Shown piece by piece: positions 10,418-17,303 of a stretch of DNA of 64,000 nt. Source of the stretch: Bifidobacterium moraviense (GTDB lineage: Bacteria; Actinomycetota; Actinomycetes; Actinomycetales; Bifidobacteriaceae); contig NZ_JAAIIH010000009.1 of NCBI RefSeq assembly GCF_012932365.1, positions 1 through 64,000 of the forward strand, given 5' to 3'. The notes below the pieces were generated by a model. The model did no database searches, was not told where the DNA came from, and saw nothing but the letters and a program-made list of their open reading frames with translations. The position numbers and the translations under genes are program-made. Within the stretch, counting starts at the first letter, position 1; every line of letters begins with the position of its first letter.

Positions 10418-11644
10418 TTACTCGTTGTCGTCTTCGGCCGACCCGGACTTGATGACCAGCGGATTGCCTTCGACTTCCAGCGTCTGCCCGTGCCAGTCGA
10501 TGCCGGCCTTGTCATGAGCAGCCTCGTACGCTTCCTTGAGCAGCGCATTGCCTTGTTCCAGCGAAATCGGCTCGATCTCCTCCGCTTCGCCGTAACGCTT
10601 GTCGAGCAGCAGCGAAGGAGCCGCAAGCTCGCGCAGCTCACAATTCGCACGCAAGTTCAGCTCGGCGTTGCTGCCGGCCATCGCAGCAAGGATCATGGCT
10701 GCGATCAGCGCTCGGATGGATTCGTCGCCCTCTTTGCCCTTGCCGAACCTCAGCGCACGCAGCGTCGTGAAGCTCAGCACATGCGTGCGGATGATGCGCC
10801 GAACGGCGATGCCGTCCAACGCGCTCGTAGCCGGAGGAATGGCGCCCAGACCGATCGTGGATCCAGCTCCCGGCTTTTTGTCTTTGTCACCTTTTTCGAA
10901 TTTATCCTTCAAATTCTTACTAATATCACTACTGACAATCCGACTAATTTCCTTAATATCATTACCTTCAAACCTGATGCTTGGCTCAATAGGATCGACG
11001 CGTGCACCAGATCGCTTCACCGGATTCTGAGCATCCTGATTGGCCAGCACGCCGATAATCTCACCGTTAAACGGCGAGGGAATGCGAAGCTGGTTCTTGG
11101 GACGAGTGGAATCCCAACCACCAAATGCCACGGTGATCGGCGACAGATTGAACAGCGACAGCATATTATTGGCATTCGAGTTCCTTGCCTGAACATAATC
11201 AGGCAAGCTCGAAACAGACTGGCCGTCAACAGTGCCAACGCGAATATGTCCATCGAATGCACGATGCGGCAGCTCAAAATCATACGCCGTTTTGCTGCCG
11301 ACACCGCTCTTGTCGTTCGCGTCGTACGCATAGGTCACCCGAATGCGCGGCATCTGAGCAAACATCGAATCAACATCGTTGTCTCTGACCGTCCGAGCGA
11401 TGTATTCCTCAAGACGATTGCTTTGCGACGTACGCGAATCGATCAGCACAGTATTGACCACTTGCTGGTCGACAAAACGATCCTCGAACACGTATACGGA
11501 ATCGCTCCGTCCCAAATACTTCGCTGGCGCAACCAGACCGTCAAACCCGGCCGCGGGCTCAAGCTCGGTCTTTTCCGTCAACGTGCTCGGTCCGCCAATG
11601 TGCGCAGCCTCGAGCAGATCCTTATACGTAAGCTCTCGTACCAT
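10418..11644 (-). CDS. csb1: Csb1 (Cas7 type, GSU0053 family)
   Basis: The 408-residue protein has the Csb1 N-terminal pattern LTYKDLLEAA followed by an AGFDGLVAPAKYL segment and the conserved DSRTSQSNRLE motif. Csb1 is the Cas7-like backbone subunit that coats the crRNA spacer. It is the first cas gene of the operon. The ATG at 11642-11644 has a GAAGGGAA ribosome binding site, and a TATAAAA -10-like element lies at 11699-11705. A patch at about 10880-10990 is clearly more AT-rich than the rest and encodes a Lys-rich loop (KDKFEKGDKDKK), possibly a variable insert. Confidence 0.85.
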   Translation of the reverse strand: MVRELTYKDLLEAAHIGGPSTLTEKTELEPAAGFDGLVAPAKYLGRSDSVYVFEDRFVDQQVVNTVLIDSRTSQSNRLEEYIARTVRDNDVDSMFAQMPRIRVTYAYDANDKSGVGSKTAYDFELPHRAFDGHIRVGTVDGQSVSSLPDYVQARNSNANNMLSLFNLSPITVAFGGWDSTRPKNQLRIPSPFNGEIIGVLANQDAQNPVKRSGARVDPIEPSIRFEGNDIKEISRIVSSDISKNLKDKFEKGDKDKKPGAGSTIGLGAIPPATSALDGIAVRRIIRTHVLSFTTLRALRFGKGKEGDESIRALIAAMILAAMAGSNAELNLRANCELRELAAPSLLLDKRYGEAEEIEPISLEQGNALLKEAYEAAHDKAGIDWHGQTLEVEGNPLVIKSGSAEDDNE

Positions 11645-11812
11645 TGTATATTCCCTTCGTTGCGATCAGAACCACTGTGTTCCGAGCAGATGATGCAGTT
11701 TTATACTACCACAACATGCGTCACTGTACGATCGACTCAAGCAACAAGTTCATATCGCAGTAGTCAATAATTCTGCTCAGTTCCACAGAAGTCACATTAC
11801 AAGCCAAGATGA
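11645..11812 (-). promoter_or_regulatory. csb1 operon promoter region
   Basis: This is the 5' region of the cas operon. On the minus strand TATAAAA at 11699-11705 could be a -10 element, but no good TTGACA box lies at the right distance upstream. The csb1 Shine-Dalgarno is GAAGGGAA. No coding potential was found. Confidence 0.45.
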
Positions 11813-11815
11813 GGG

Positions 11816-11910
11816 TGTGGTGAAGCATCAGAGTCCTGACACCTCACCACATCCAACAACCCGACCATAGGGTCGTGTTCCATCGAAGGCCCCTTCGTGG
11901 AAGAGGCATA
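11816..11910 (-). other. Three consecutive hairpins downstream of the crRNA-like RNA
   Basis: There are three inverted repeats in a row. The first has arms GTGGTGA/TCACCAC at about 11818-11851. The second, CGACC/GGTCG, is near 11863-11876. The third, TCCATCGAAGG with CCTTCGTGGA, is at 11879-11901. The third one, preceded on the minus strand by GCCTC (compare GTCTC at the repeat start), lies one spacer length from the degenerate repeat. It could be a second degenerate repeat or the 3' end of the small RNA. The other two may terminate transcription before csb1. Confidence 0.5.
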
Positions 11911-11998
11911 TTCTATCTACTATGTGGTTGCTCAGATCTAGAGCAATCCTCAATGAAAGGATGCAGGCGCGCAGCCAATCCATCGATCAACCGTTCGT
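11908..11998 (-). ncRNA. Candidate CreA-like antitoxin RNA (pseudo-repeat plus pseudo-spacer)
   Basis: On the minus strand a promoter TTGACT-N17-TATGTC (-35 at 12028-12033, -10 at 12005-12010) predicts a start near 11998. About 16 nt later begins a degenerate CRISPR repeat. Its hairpin (GGAT/ATCC outer, GGC/GCC inner stem) has a new sequence, but the 3' handle matches the array repeat exactly over 11 nt (TTTCATTGAGG, 11948-11958). The following pseudo-spacer starts TTGCTCTAGAT (11936-11946). It matches the -10 region of the upstream small ORF (TTGCTATAGAT, 12172-12182) at 10 of 11 positions, with mismatches at positions 6 and 12, where type I guides do not pair. This is the layout of CreA RNAs that direct Cascade to repress a toxin promoter. 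Confidence 0.7.
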
Positions 11999-12004
11999 CA
12001 CGCC

Positions 12005-12033
12005 GACATAGCACCGCCAGCCGAAAAAGTCAA
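12005..12033 (-). promoter_or_regulatory. Promoter of the CreA-like RNA
   Basis: TTGACT (12028-12033), a 17-bp spacer and TATGTC (12005-12010), with TG one base before the -10. It is the only good sigma70-type promoter between the small ORF and the degenerate repeat, and points at the repeat. Confidence 0.6.
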
Positions 12034-12068
12034 CTCGAATTCTTCGCTTAACGCCTGCCGTCAGGCAA

Positions 12069-12155
12069 TCACTGCACATTGACATCGATGCACACGCTGA
12101 CGCTCAGCCGAGTTGCACCCATCAATGCCGCAATGATCAAAACCACATGGACCAT
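12069..12155 (-). CDS. 28-residue hydrophobic peptide, candidate CreT-like toxin
   Basis: The small ORF encodes MVHVVLIIAALMG, then ATRLSVSVCIDVNVQ and stop. It has a strong ribosome binding site (AAAGGAG, 4-5 nt before ATG) and an extended -10 promoter, so translation is likely although it is short. The first half is a potential membrane segment. It lies about 100 bp upstream of a crRNA-like RNA whose guide matches its promoter, the arrangement of CreTA modules in which a small toxin is held silent by the resident Cascade. I recognise no homologue. Known CreT toxins vary in sequence, and some act through rare-codon tRNA sequestration; no such codon pair is obvious here. Function is inferred from layout only. 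Confidence 0.65.
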   Translation of the reverse strand: MVHVVLIIAALMGATRLSVSVCIDVNVQ

Positions 12156-12171
12156 GGCTCTCCTTTCGCTT

Positions 12172-12182
12172 ATCTATAGCAA
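12172..12182 (-). promoter_or_regulatory. Extended -10 of the small ORF and predicted Cascade target
   Basis: TGC-TATAGAT (minus strand) is an extended -10 element about 17 nt before the small ORF start. The 11 nt TTGCTATAGAT is matched by the pseudo-spacer start at 11936-11946 except at position 6. The three bases preceding the protospacer on this strand are TAC, which would be the PAM if targeting is real. Confidence 0.6.
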
Positions 12183-12235
12183 GTATGGAAACTTGCCGAC
12201 TTGAGTGTAACACATCTCCCCGCCTAGCGCCTCCC

Positions 12236-12280
12236 CAAAAACGCGACTGGGCCCCGCACCTTGTAGTGCGGGGCCCAGTC
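12236..12280 (-). terminator. Intrinsic terminator of the 12.3-kb gene
   Basis: A 14-bp perfect stem (GACTGGGCCCCGCA and its complement) with an 8-nt loop is followed on the minus strand by CGCGTTTTTGG. It lies 33 bp after the stop of the gene at 12313-12609 and separates it from the CreTA-like module. Confidence 0.85.
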
Positions 12281-12312
12281 CACGGCTATGCGAGGCTCAT
12301 CGCCTCAGCGGC

Positions 12313-12609
12313 TCACGCCTCGGCAGGAGCGAGACGCTTGGCGATGGCGGTGTAGGCGGCGGCGAGAGCCTTCTGACCCTTCTCGCCGAACTCGGCCTTG
12401 AGCTGCGGGTCGGCGTTGACGGCCTTCTCGATGCGCTCGAGGGTGTTCCACAGGTTGGGCAGCTGCGAGTTCGGGGCGGACTCGCCAAGCACGGAGTAGA
12501 AGTTGACGTGCTCGACGTCCCTGGCAAGCTTGTCGTTGTCGGACTTGACTGCGGCGAACGCTTCGACGACGGCGCCGAAGGTCTCCTTGATGGTATCTGT
12601 AGTGCTCAT
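12313..12609 (-). CDS. Conserved small protein of unknown function
   Basis: The product is a 98-residue, mostly helical and soluble protein starting MSTTDTIKETFG and ending KRLAPAEA. I chose the ATG at 12607-12609, with AGAGGT just before it, rather than the in-frame start at 12681 because the upstream residues look like random translation. There is no signal peptide, membrane segment or catalytic motif. It is monocistronic with its own strong terminator, which suggests a well-expressed gene. I do not recognise the family. Confidence 0.7.
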   Translation of the reverse strand: MSTTDTIKETFGAVVEAFAAVKSDNDKLARDVEHVNFYSVLGESAPNSQLPNLWNTLERIEKAVNADPQLKAEFGEKGQKALAAAYTAIAKRLAPAEA

Positions 12610-12747
12610 ACCTCTAGGTGTACTCGCCCCGCGCCCCACCCGGACAGGGTGTTGCCGGTATTTGTCATCAAAAGCAAACAAAAAGCAACAATAGGCATCC
12701 TTCGTGCACGGTCACGTCGTCTGCGCGGCGCACGGTTTGGCATCGCG

Positions 12748-12851
12748 CAGATACATCGCTCAGACGCATCGTACAGATACGTCGCATAGACGCATCGCTC
12801 AGACGCATCGCACAAGCGAACCGCGCAGGCACATCGCGCAGGCGAACCGCC
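12748..12851. repeat. Degenerate 13-bp tandem repeat, 8 units
   Basis: Eight units of 13 bp run without gaps: 12748, 12761, 12774, 12787, 12800, 12813, 12826 and 12839. The approximate consensus is CAGACGCATCGCG, and neighbouring units differ at one to four positions. The period is not a multiple of three and there is no supported ORF. It lies in the 510-bp gap between the small protein gene and the helicase gene. Confidence 0.75.
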
Positions 12852-12965
12852 GCAACGACCGCACCGCAACGCGTGGATCATCCCCAGTTTGCGCGGGGCA
12901 GACCAAACCTCCACCGCGGCCTTGCCACCAAAGGACGGATCTTCCCGCAAGGCATGCCGATCTGC

Positions 12966-13077
12966 CCACGATTGGCATGAATATTGCGAGAATTGGCGGA
13001 GCCGCACGCCACGCGGCCGAATCGGAACCGCAGACGTGCATATTCGCCAATTCTCGCAATATTCATGCCAATTGTGG
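12966..13077. repeat. Long inverted repeat downstream of the helicase gene
   Basis: A perfect 28-bp inverted repeat has arms at 12971-12998 and 13045-13072. It extends outward by five more pairs after one mismatch, enclosing 46 bp. It begins about 44 bp past the helicase stop on the minus strand. No T-tract follows, so it is not a plain terminator. It could be a small non-autonomous (MITE-like) element or a strong mRNA 3' hairpin. Confidence 0.8.
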
Positions 13078-13120
13078 GTGAATCCGCATATCGCGCGCGC
13101 GAACGAACGACACGACCGCC

Positions 13121-16100
13121 TCACGCGGACAGCAGTCCCAGCAGCTCGTTCTTGGTGAGCGACGCGAGTCCGGTGATGGCCGCGGCACCGTCCGGGGCAT
13201 TCGTGCCTGCAGAGGTCGCGCCCACAGAGTCCGCAGCAGTCGCGCCCGGCCCCACAGTACCCACGGTACCCGCAACACCCACGGCACCAGCACCGCCGAT
13301 GCCAGCGGCACCGCCGCTCCCGCCGACCACCTGCCGCGCGATCTCGCTCTTGGTGCGCTGCAGCCTGAGCATGCGCTCCTCCACGGTGTCCTTCGCGACG
13401 ATCTGGTACACGTTCACGTCACGTGTCTGCCCGATGCGGTGCGCGCGGTCGGTGGCCTGGTCCTGCGCGGCGGCGTTCCACCACGGGTCGGCGTGGATCA
13501 CCACGCTCGCGCCCGTGAGATTCAGCCCGGTGTTGCCGGCCTTGAGCGAGATGAGGAACACCGGCACGGCGTCGGCGTTGAAGCGGTCCACCAGCTCCAC
13601 GCGGCGCTTCTTGGGCGTGGATCCGGTGATGACGTAGTACGGCACGTCGTGCGCCCTGAGCCGTTCCCCAATGAGGTCCAGGAACGACGTGAACTGCGAG
13701 AACACGAGTACCTTCTTGCCTTCGTCGATGCAGGTGCCCACGAGCTCGTCTATGGCGGCGAGCTTGGCCGAGCGGTCCTTGGCGTTGGCGTACAGCAGGC
13801 GCGGGTCGCAACAGATCTGCCGCAGCCTGGTCAGTTCGGCGAGGATGCGGATGCGCTCCGCGTTGAACTCCCTGACGTCCGTGTGCGTGAGCGTGGCCTT
13901 GAGGCGCTGTTCGTGCGCGGCGTACAGCCTGCGCTGCTCGCCCTCCAACTGCACGGTGATGACGTTCTCCAGCTTGTCCGGCAGATCGGTGAGCACCTGC
14001 GACTTGAGCCTGCGCAGGATGAAGACGCCCACGAGCGCCTTGAGCTTGGCTGCCTGCGCGCGTCCCTCGTCGCCGTACGCGTCGGACGATATCGGCAGCT
14101 CGTAGCGTTCGTGGAACCGCTTGAATCCGCCCAGAAGCCCCGGCATCAGGTAATCGAAGATGCTCCACAGCTCGGCGAGTCGGTTCTCCACCGGCGTGCC
14201 GGTGAGCGCGAAGCGATGCCGCGCGTCCACGGTCTTGACGGCCCTGGCTACCTTGGTGGCGTGGTTCTTGATGGCCTGCGCCTCGTCGAGCGCCATCGCA
14301 CAGAACGTGATGCCGCGGTAGTCGTCCGCGTCGAGGCGCAGCAGGTCGTACGACGTGACGATCACGTCCGGGCACGGTGCCGCCGCCGTGCCCGCCGCGG
14401 GTGCCGTGTCCGACGTGTCCGACGAGCGCGACGAATCCCCGTCCGCGCCGTCGTCCCCGGCACGGGCGCTCCCGGCGTCCTGCGCCTTCCGTATCGCCGC
14501 GAGCAGCGCCCGACGGTCCGCCTTGGAGCCGGCCACGGCGCGCACGTCCAGTTCCGGCGCGAACTTCGCGAACTCCGCGGTCCAGTTGTACACCAGCGAC
14601 GCCGGGCACACGATGAGCGCCGGCGCGGGCGCACCCGACTTGTCCACCGCGCGCTCCCCTGCGGTGGACGCGGGCGCACCCGGCGAACCCACCTGACCGC
14701 AGGCGTGCCGAGCCAGCAGCAGTGCGATGAACTGCACCGACTTGCCCAGGCCCATCTCGTCGGCCAGAATGCCGCCGAATCCCTTGTCCCACAAGGTCTG
14801 CAGCCACCGGTAGCCGGTCACCTGATACGGCCTGAGCACGCCGGCGAGCGCATCCGGCACGGCGTAGCGGTTCGGATCGATCACCCTGAGATCGTTCACG
14901 TAGCGCGCGAACGAGGCGTCCTTGTCGGCGTCGTCCACCTCGCCGTCCACCAGGAACGCCTGGAATCCGGGGATCGTCACACGGCCGTCGCCGCGGTCGA
15001 AGGCGTCGGCGTCGAGTCCCAGATCGCGCGCGACGTCGGCGAGCGCGTCCATGCCCTCGTCCCGTGCGGCGAGCGGCACGAGCGTGCCGTCCCTGAGCCG
15101 GTGGAAGCGCTGGCGGCGTCTGTAGCTCGCCAGCAGCGCGCCCACCTCGTCGGGCGGCACCTCGTCGGCCAGCACGGAGACCTCCACGAGTCCGCCGTTC
15201 ATCGCCGCGCCGAGACGCACCTTGGGCGGTCTGGGCGCGAGCAGACGGTCGAACGCCGGCGTGGTGAACACCTTGCCGGCGTGCCGCAGCACGGCGAGTC
15301 CTTCGTCGAACAGCCGCACGAGCGCGTGGGTGTCGTCACGGTCGATGCGCCCCGGATGCCGCGTGTCGTCCACGGCGAAGTATCGGCGCACCATCTGTTC
15401 GGCGATCCGTTCGGCGGCGAAGTCGTGCGATCCGCCGCGGTCCGCGGGCACGAACGGGATGATGCCCACCTCGCGCGCGCCGTAGCGCGCCCTGAGCATG
15501 CAGGTGACGCCGTTCTCGTTGCGGTCGAGGTAGAACTCGGGTTCGCAGGGCAGCGGCTGCAGCTGGCGCACGTCGTCGGGGATGTCGCCGTCGAGTCCGG
15601 CCTCGCGCAGCATGGGCAGCAGGGTGCGTGCGAACAGCGGCAGGTCGTCGTCGGCGACGAACCGTCCCTCGGGGTCGCCGTCGCACAGCGATGCGATGAC
15701 CGGGCGCACCGGGGCGCATGATTCGGGCAGTCGACAGAACCAGCGATGCTCTCCGGGGCGGTGCAGCGCGCCCGTCCGGCTCCCGGCGTCCGCGGAACCC
15801 TTCGAGGCCGCGTCGGCATCCGCGCCGGGCGCCAGCAGCCCCAGCCGCACCAGATCGTCATCGGAGAGGTCGGCGATGGCGCCGATGCCCATGGACGACA
15901 GCGCGCGTGCGGTCTGCGCGCCGGTGCGCGGGGCCTCGTCCGAGGTCTCCGCGGCCGCCGTGTGTTCCGGCGCCGGCCCCACGAGCAGGTAGGTGCGGTC
16001 GGCGCCTTCGATCAGCGCCTCCACCGCCACGTTGCCGTGCAGCGCGTATCCGGAGGTCGCGCCCTGTCTGGCCCGGCGCATGGTGATGCGGATCGGCTGC

Positions 16101-17263
16101 TCTCCGGCCTCCACGGCCGTGGGCGTTCCCTCGGCCCGGTCCCACGGGTCGAACGCGAGCCCGATGCGCCGTCCCTCGCTGGCGTGCAGCAGCTGGACGA
16201 CCTCGTCGTCGGTGAGCGCCATGTCGCGTTCGATGACGGGAGCGGAGTAGTAGCGCGCCGCCCTGAGCGCGACCGCGCGAGTGTCGGCGACGCGCCGCAT
16301 GAACCGCAGCATGGCGCGGCCGTGGTCGTCGAGCATGTCCGGCGTGTGCGTGAACGCGAGCCTGACGCCGTACTGTTCGTATTCGCCGCATCGCATGTTC
16401 AGCACGAAGCGCGACACGGACTTGAGCACGTAGGATGCGCCGTTGACGCGGTTGACGATGCGGAACGACACGCTCCACGCGCTGCCGGACGAGGAGCCCG
16501 TGTGCGAGAGCGCGGGTTCGATGCCCACCTTGCCCGGCGCGGCCATGGATGCGGGCATCGCGGATGGTGCCGCGGCGCGTGCGGAGGAACGCGACGAGGA
16601 CCGCCCGACGCCGAACGTGCCGGTGCGCTCGGCCAGCGTGCCTCCGCGCCCGGATCCGTCCCGCCCGCCATCGTCCGCGGGGTCGACGCCGCTCTCGCGC
16701 AGCAGCGCCTCGTGCCGCGCGCGCCTGCGCAGCTCCTCGGCCTCGTCCATGCGGCGCATGTAGTCGAGCAGGTCCATGGAGCTGCCCGCCGCGGCGGCGC
16801 CCTCGAATCCGGCGAACCGGTTCGGATGGTCGGCGAAGTGCAGCACGAGCGCGGCCATGTGCTTGCACACGTCGTAGCGGTACCCGGTGTATGCGGGGCA
16901 GGTGCAGGCGCCGTCGTCGTATTCCTCGGTGTGCGGGTCGAACGAGACCCAGACGCGGTAGACGCTGCCCGGCGAGCTGGAGCCGTGCACCTTGCCTCGG
17001 ATCGTCGCCAGGTTCCCCTCGGAGTCCGTCTCGTACGTCAGAGAGAACATCATGACGTCGGCCTTGGCGGCGATGGCGCGGCCGCGCATCATCACCGCGG
17101 CGGCGCAGTGGTCCTCGAGCTCCTCGGGCAGCACGGCGAACACGCGTCCCGCGCTTCGGCCCGAACCGGCGGCTCCACGCGATGCGGCGGCACGCGAACC
17201 GTCCGCAGAACCGTATGACGCGCCGTACACGTGCCCGTATGTCCCGAAACCCATGCCGCTCAC
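13121..17263 (-). CDS. SNF2-family helicase with SWIM zinc finger
   Basis: This is a 1380-residue protein. Near residue 160 is a SWIM zinc finger (CTCPAYTGYRYDVCKHMAAL, the CxC...CxH pattern). The C-terminal half is an SNF2 ATPase: Walker A DEMGLGKS, DEAQ box (ALDEAQAIKN), TGTPVENR, and motif VI TDRAHRIGQ. Bacterial proteins of this kind are DNA-dependent translocases believed to remodel protein-DNA or polymerase complexes. The C-terminal tail is rich in Gly and Ala. The first possible start is a GTG at 17261-17263, and an ATG follows three codons later at 17254. It is a single gene flanked by unrelated ones. Confidence 0.9.
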   Translation of the reverse strand: MSGMGFGTYGHVYGASYGSADGSRAAASRGAAGSGRSAGRVFAVLPEELEDHCAAAVMMRGRAIAAKADVMMFSLTYETDSEGNLATIRGKVHGSSSPGSVYRVWVSFDPHTEEYDDGACTCPAYTGYRYDVCKHMAALVLHFADHPNRFAGFEGAAAAGSSMDLLDYMRRMDEAEELRRRARHEALLRESGVDPADDGGRDGSGRGGTLAERTGTFGVGRSSSRSSARAAAPSAMPASMAAPGKVGIEPALSHTGSSSGSAWSVSFRIVNRVNGASYVLKSVSRFVLNMRCGEYEQYGVRLAFTHTPDMLDDHGRAMLRFMRRVADTRAVALRAARYYSAPVIERDMALTDDEVVQLLHASEGRRIGLAFDPWDRAEGTPTAVEAGEQPIRITMRRARQGATSGYALHGNVAVEALIEGADRTYLLVGPAPEHTAAAETSDEAPRTGAQTARALSSMGIGAIADLSDDDLVRLGLLAPGADADAASKGSADAGSRTGALHRPGEHRWFCRLPESCAPVRPVIASLCDGDPEGRFVADDDLPLFARTLLPMLREAGLDGDIPDDVRQLQPLPCEPEFYLDRNENGVTCMLRARYGAREVGIIPFVPADRGGSHDFAAERIAEQMVRRYFAVDDTRHPGRIDRDDTHALVRLFDEGLAVLRHAGKVFTTPAFDRLLAPRPPKVRLGAAMNGGLVEVSVLADEVPPDEVGALLASYRRRQRFHRLRDGTLVPLAARDEGMDALADVARDLGLDADAFDRGDGRVTIPGFQAFLVDGEVDDADKDASFARYVNDLRVIDPNRYAVPDALAGVLRPYQVTGYRWLQTLWDKGFGGILADEMGLGKSVQFIALLLARHACGQVGSPGAPASTAGERAVDKSGAPAPALIVCPASLVYNWTAEFAKFAPELDVRAVAGSKADRRALLAAIRKAQDAGSARAGDDGADGDSSRSSDTSDTAPAAGTAAAPCPDVIVTSYDLLRLDADDYRGITFCAMALDEAQAIKNHATKVARAVKTVDARHRFALTGTPVENRLAELWSIFDYLMPGLLGGFKRFHERYELPISSDAYGDEGRAQAAKLKALVGVFILRRLKSQVLTDLPDKLENVITVQLEGEQRRLYAAHEQRLKATLTHTDVREFNAERIRILAELTRLRQICCDPRLLYANAKDRSAKLAAIDELVGTCIDEGKKVLVFSQFTSFLDLIGERLRAHDVPYYVITGSTPKKRRVELVDRFNADAVPVFLISLKAGNTGLNLTGASVVIHADPWWNAAAQDQATDRAHRIGQTRDVNVYQIVAKDTVEERMLRLQRTKSEIARQVVGGSGGAAGIGGAGAVGVAGTVGTVGPGATAADSVGATSAGTNAPDGAAAITGLASLTKNELLGLLSA

Positions 17264-17303
17264 TGTAGCGGCCGCGGCTTACCGGCGCCGCGCGGCGGCC
17301 CCG

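Noticed and set aside
12748-12851. Second CRISPR array
   Set aside because: 13-bp units without spacers, not a CRISPR.
13439-15721. 760-codon plus-strand ORF opposite the SNF2 helicase
   Set aside because: Arg/His/Val-rich low-complexity translation, no domain; the helicase motifs are on the minus strand.
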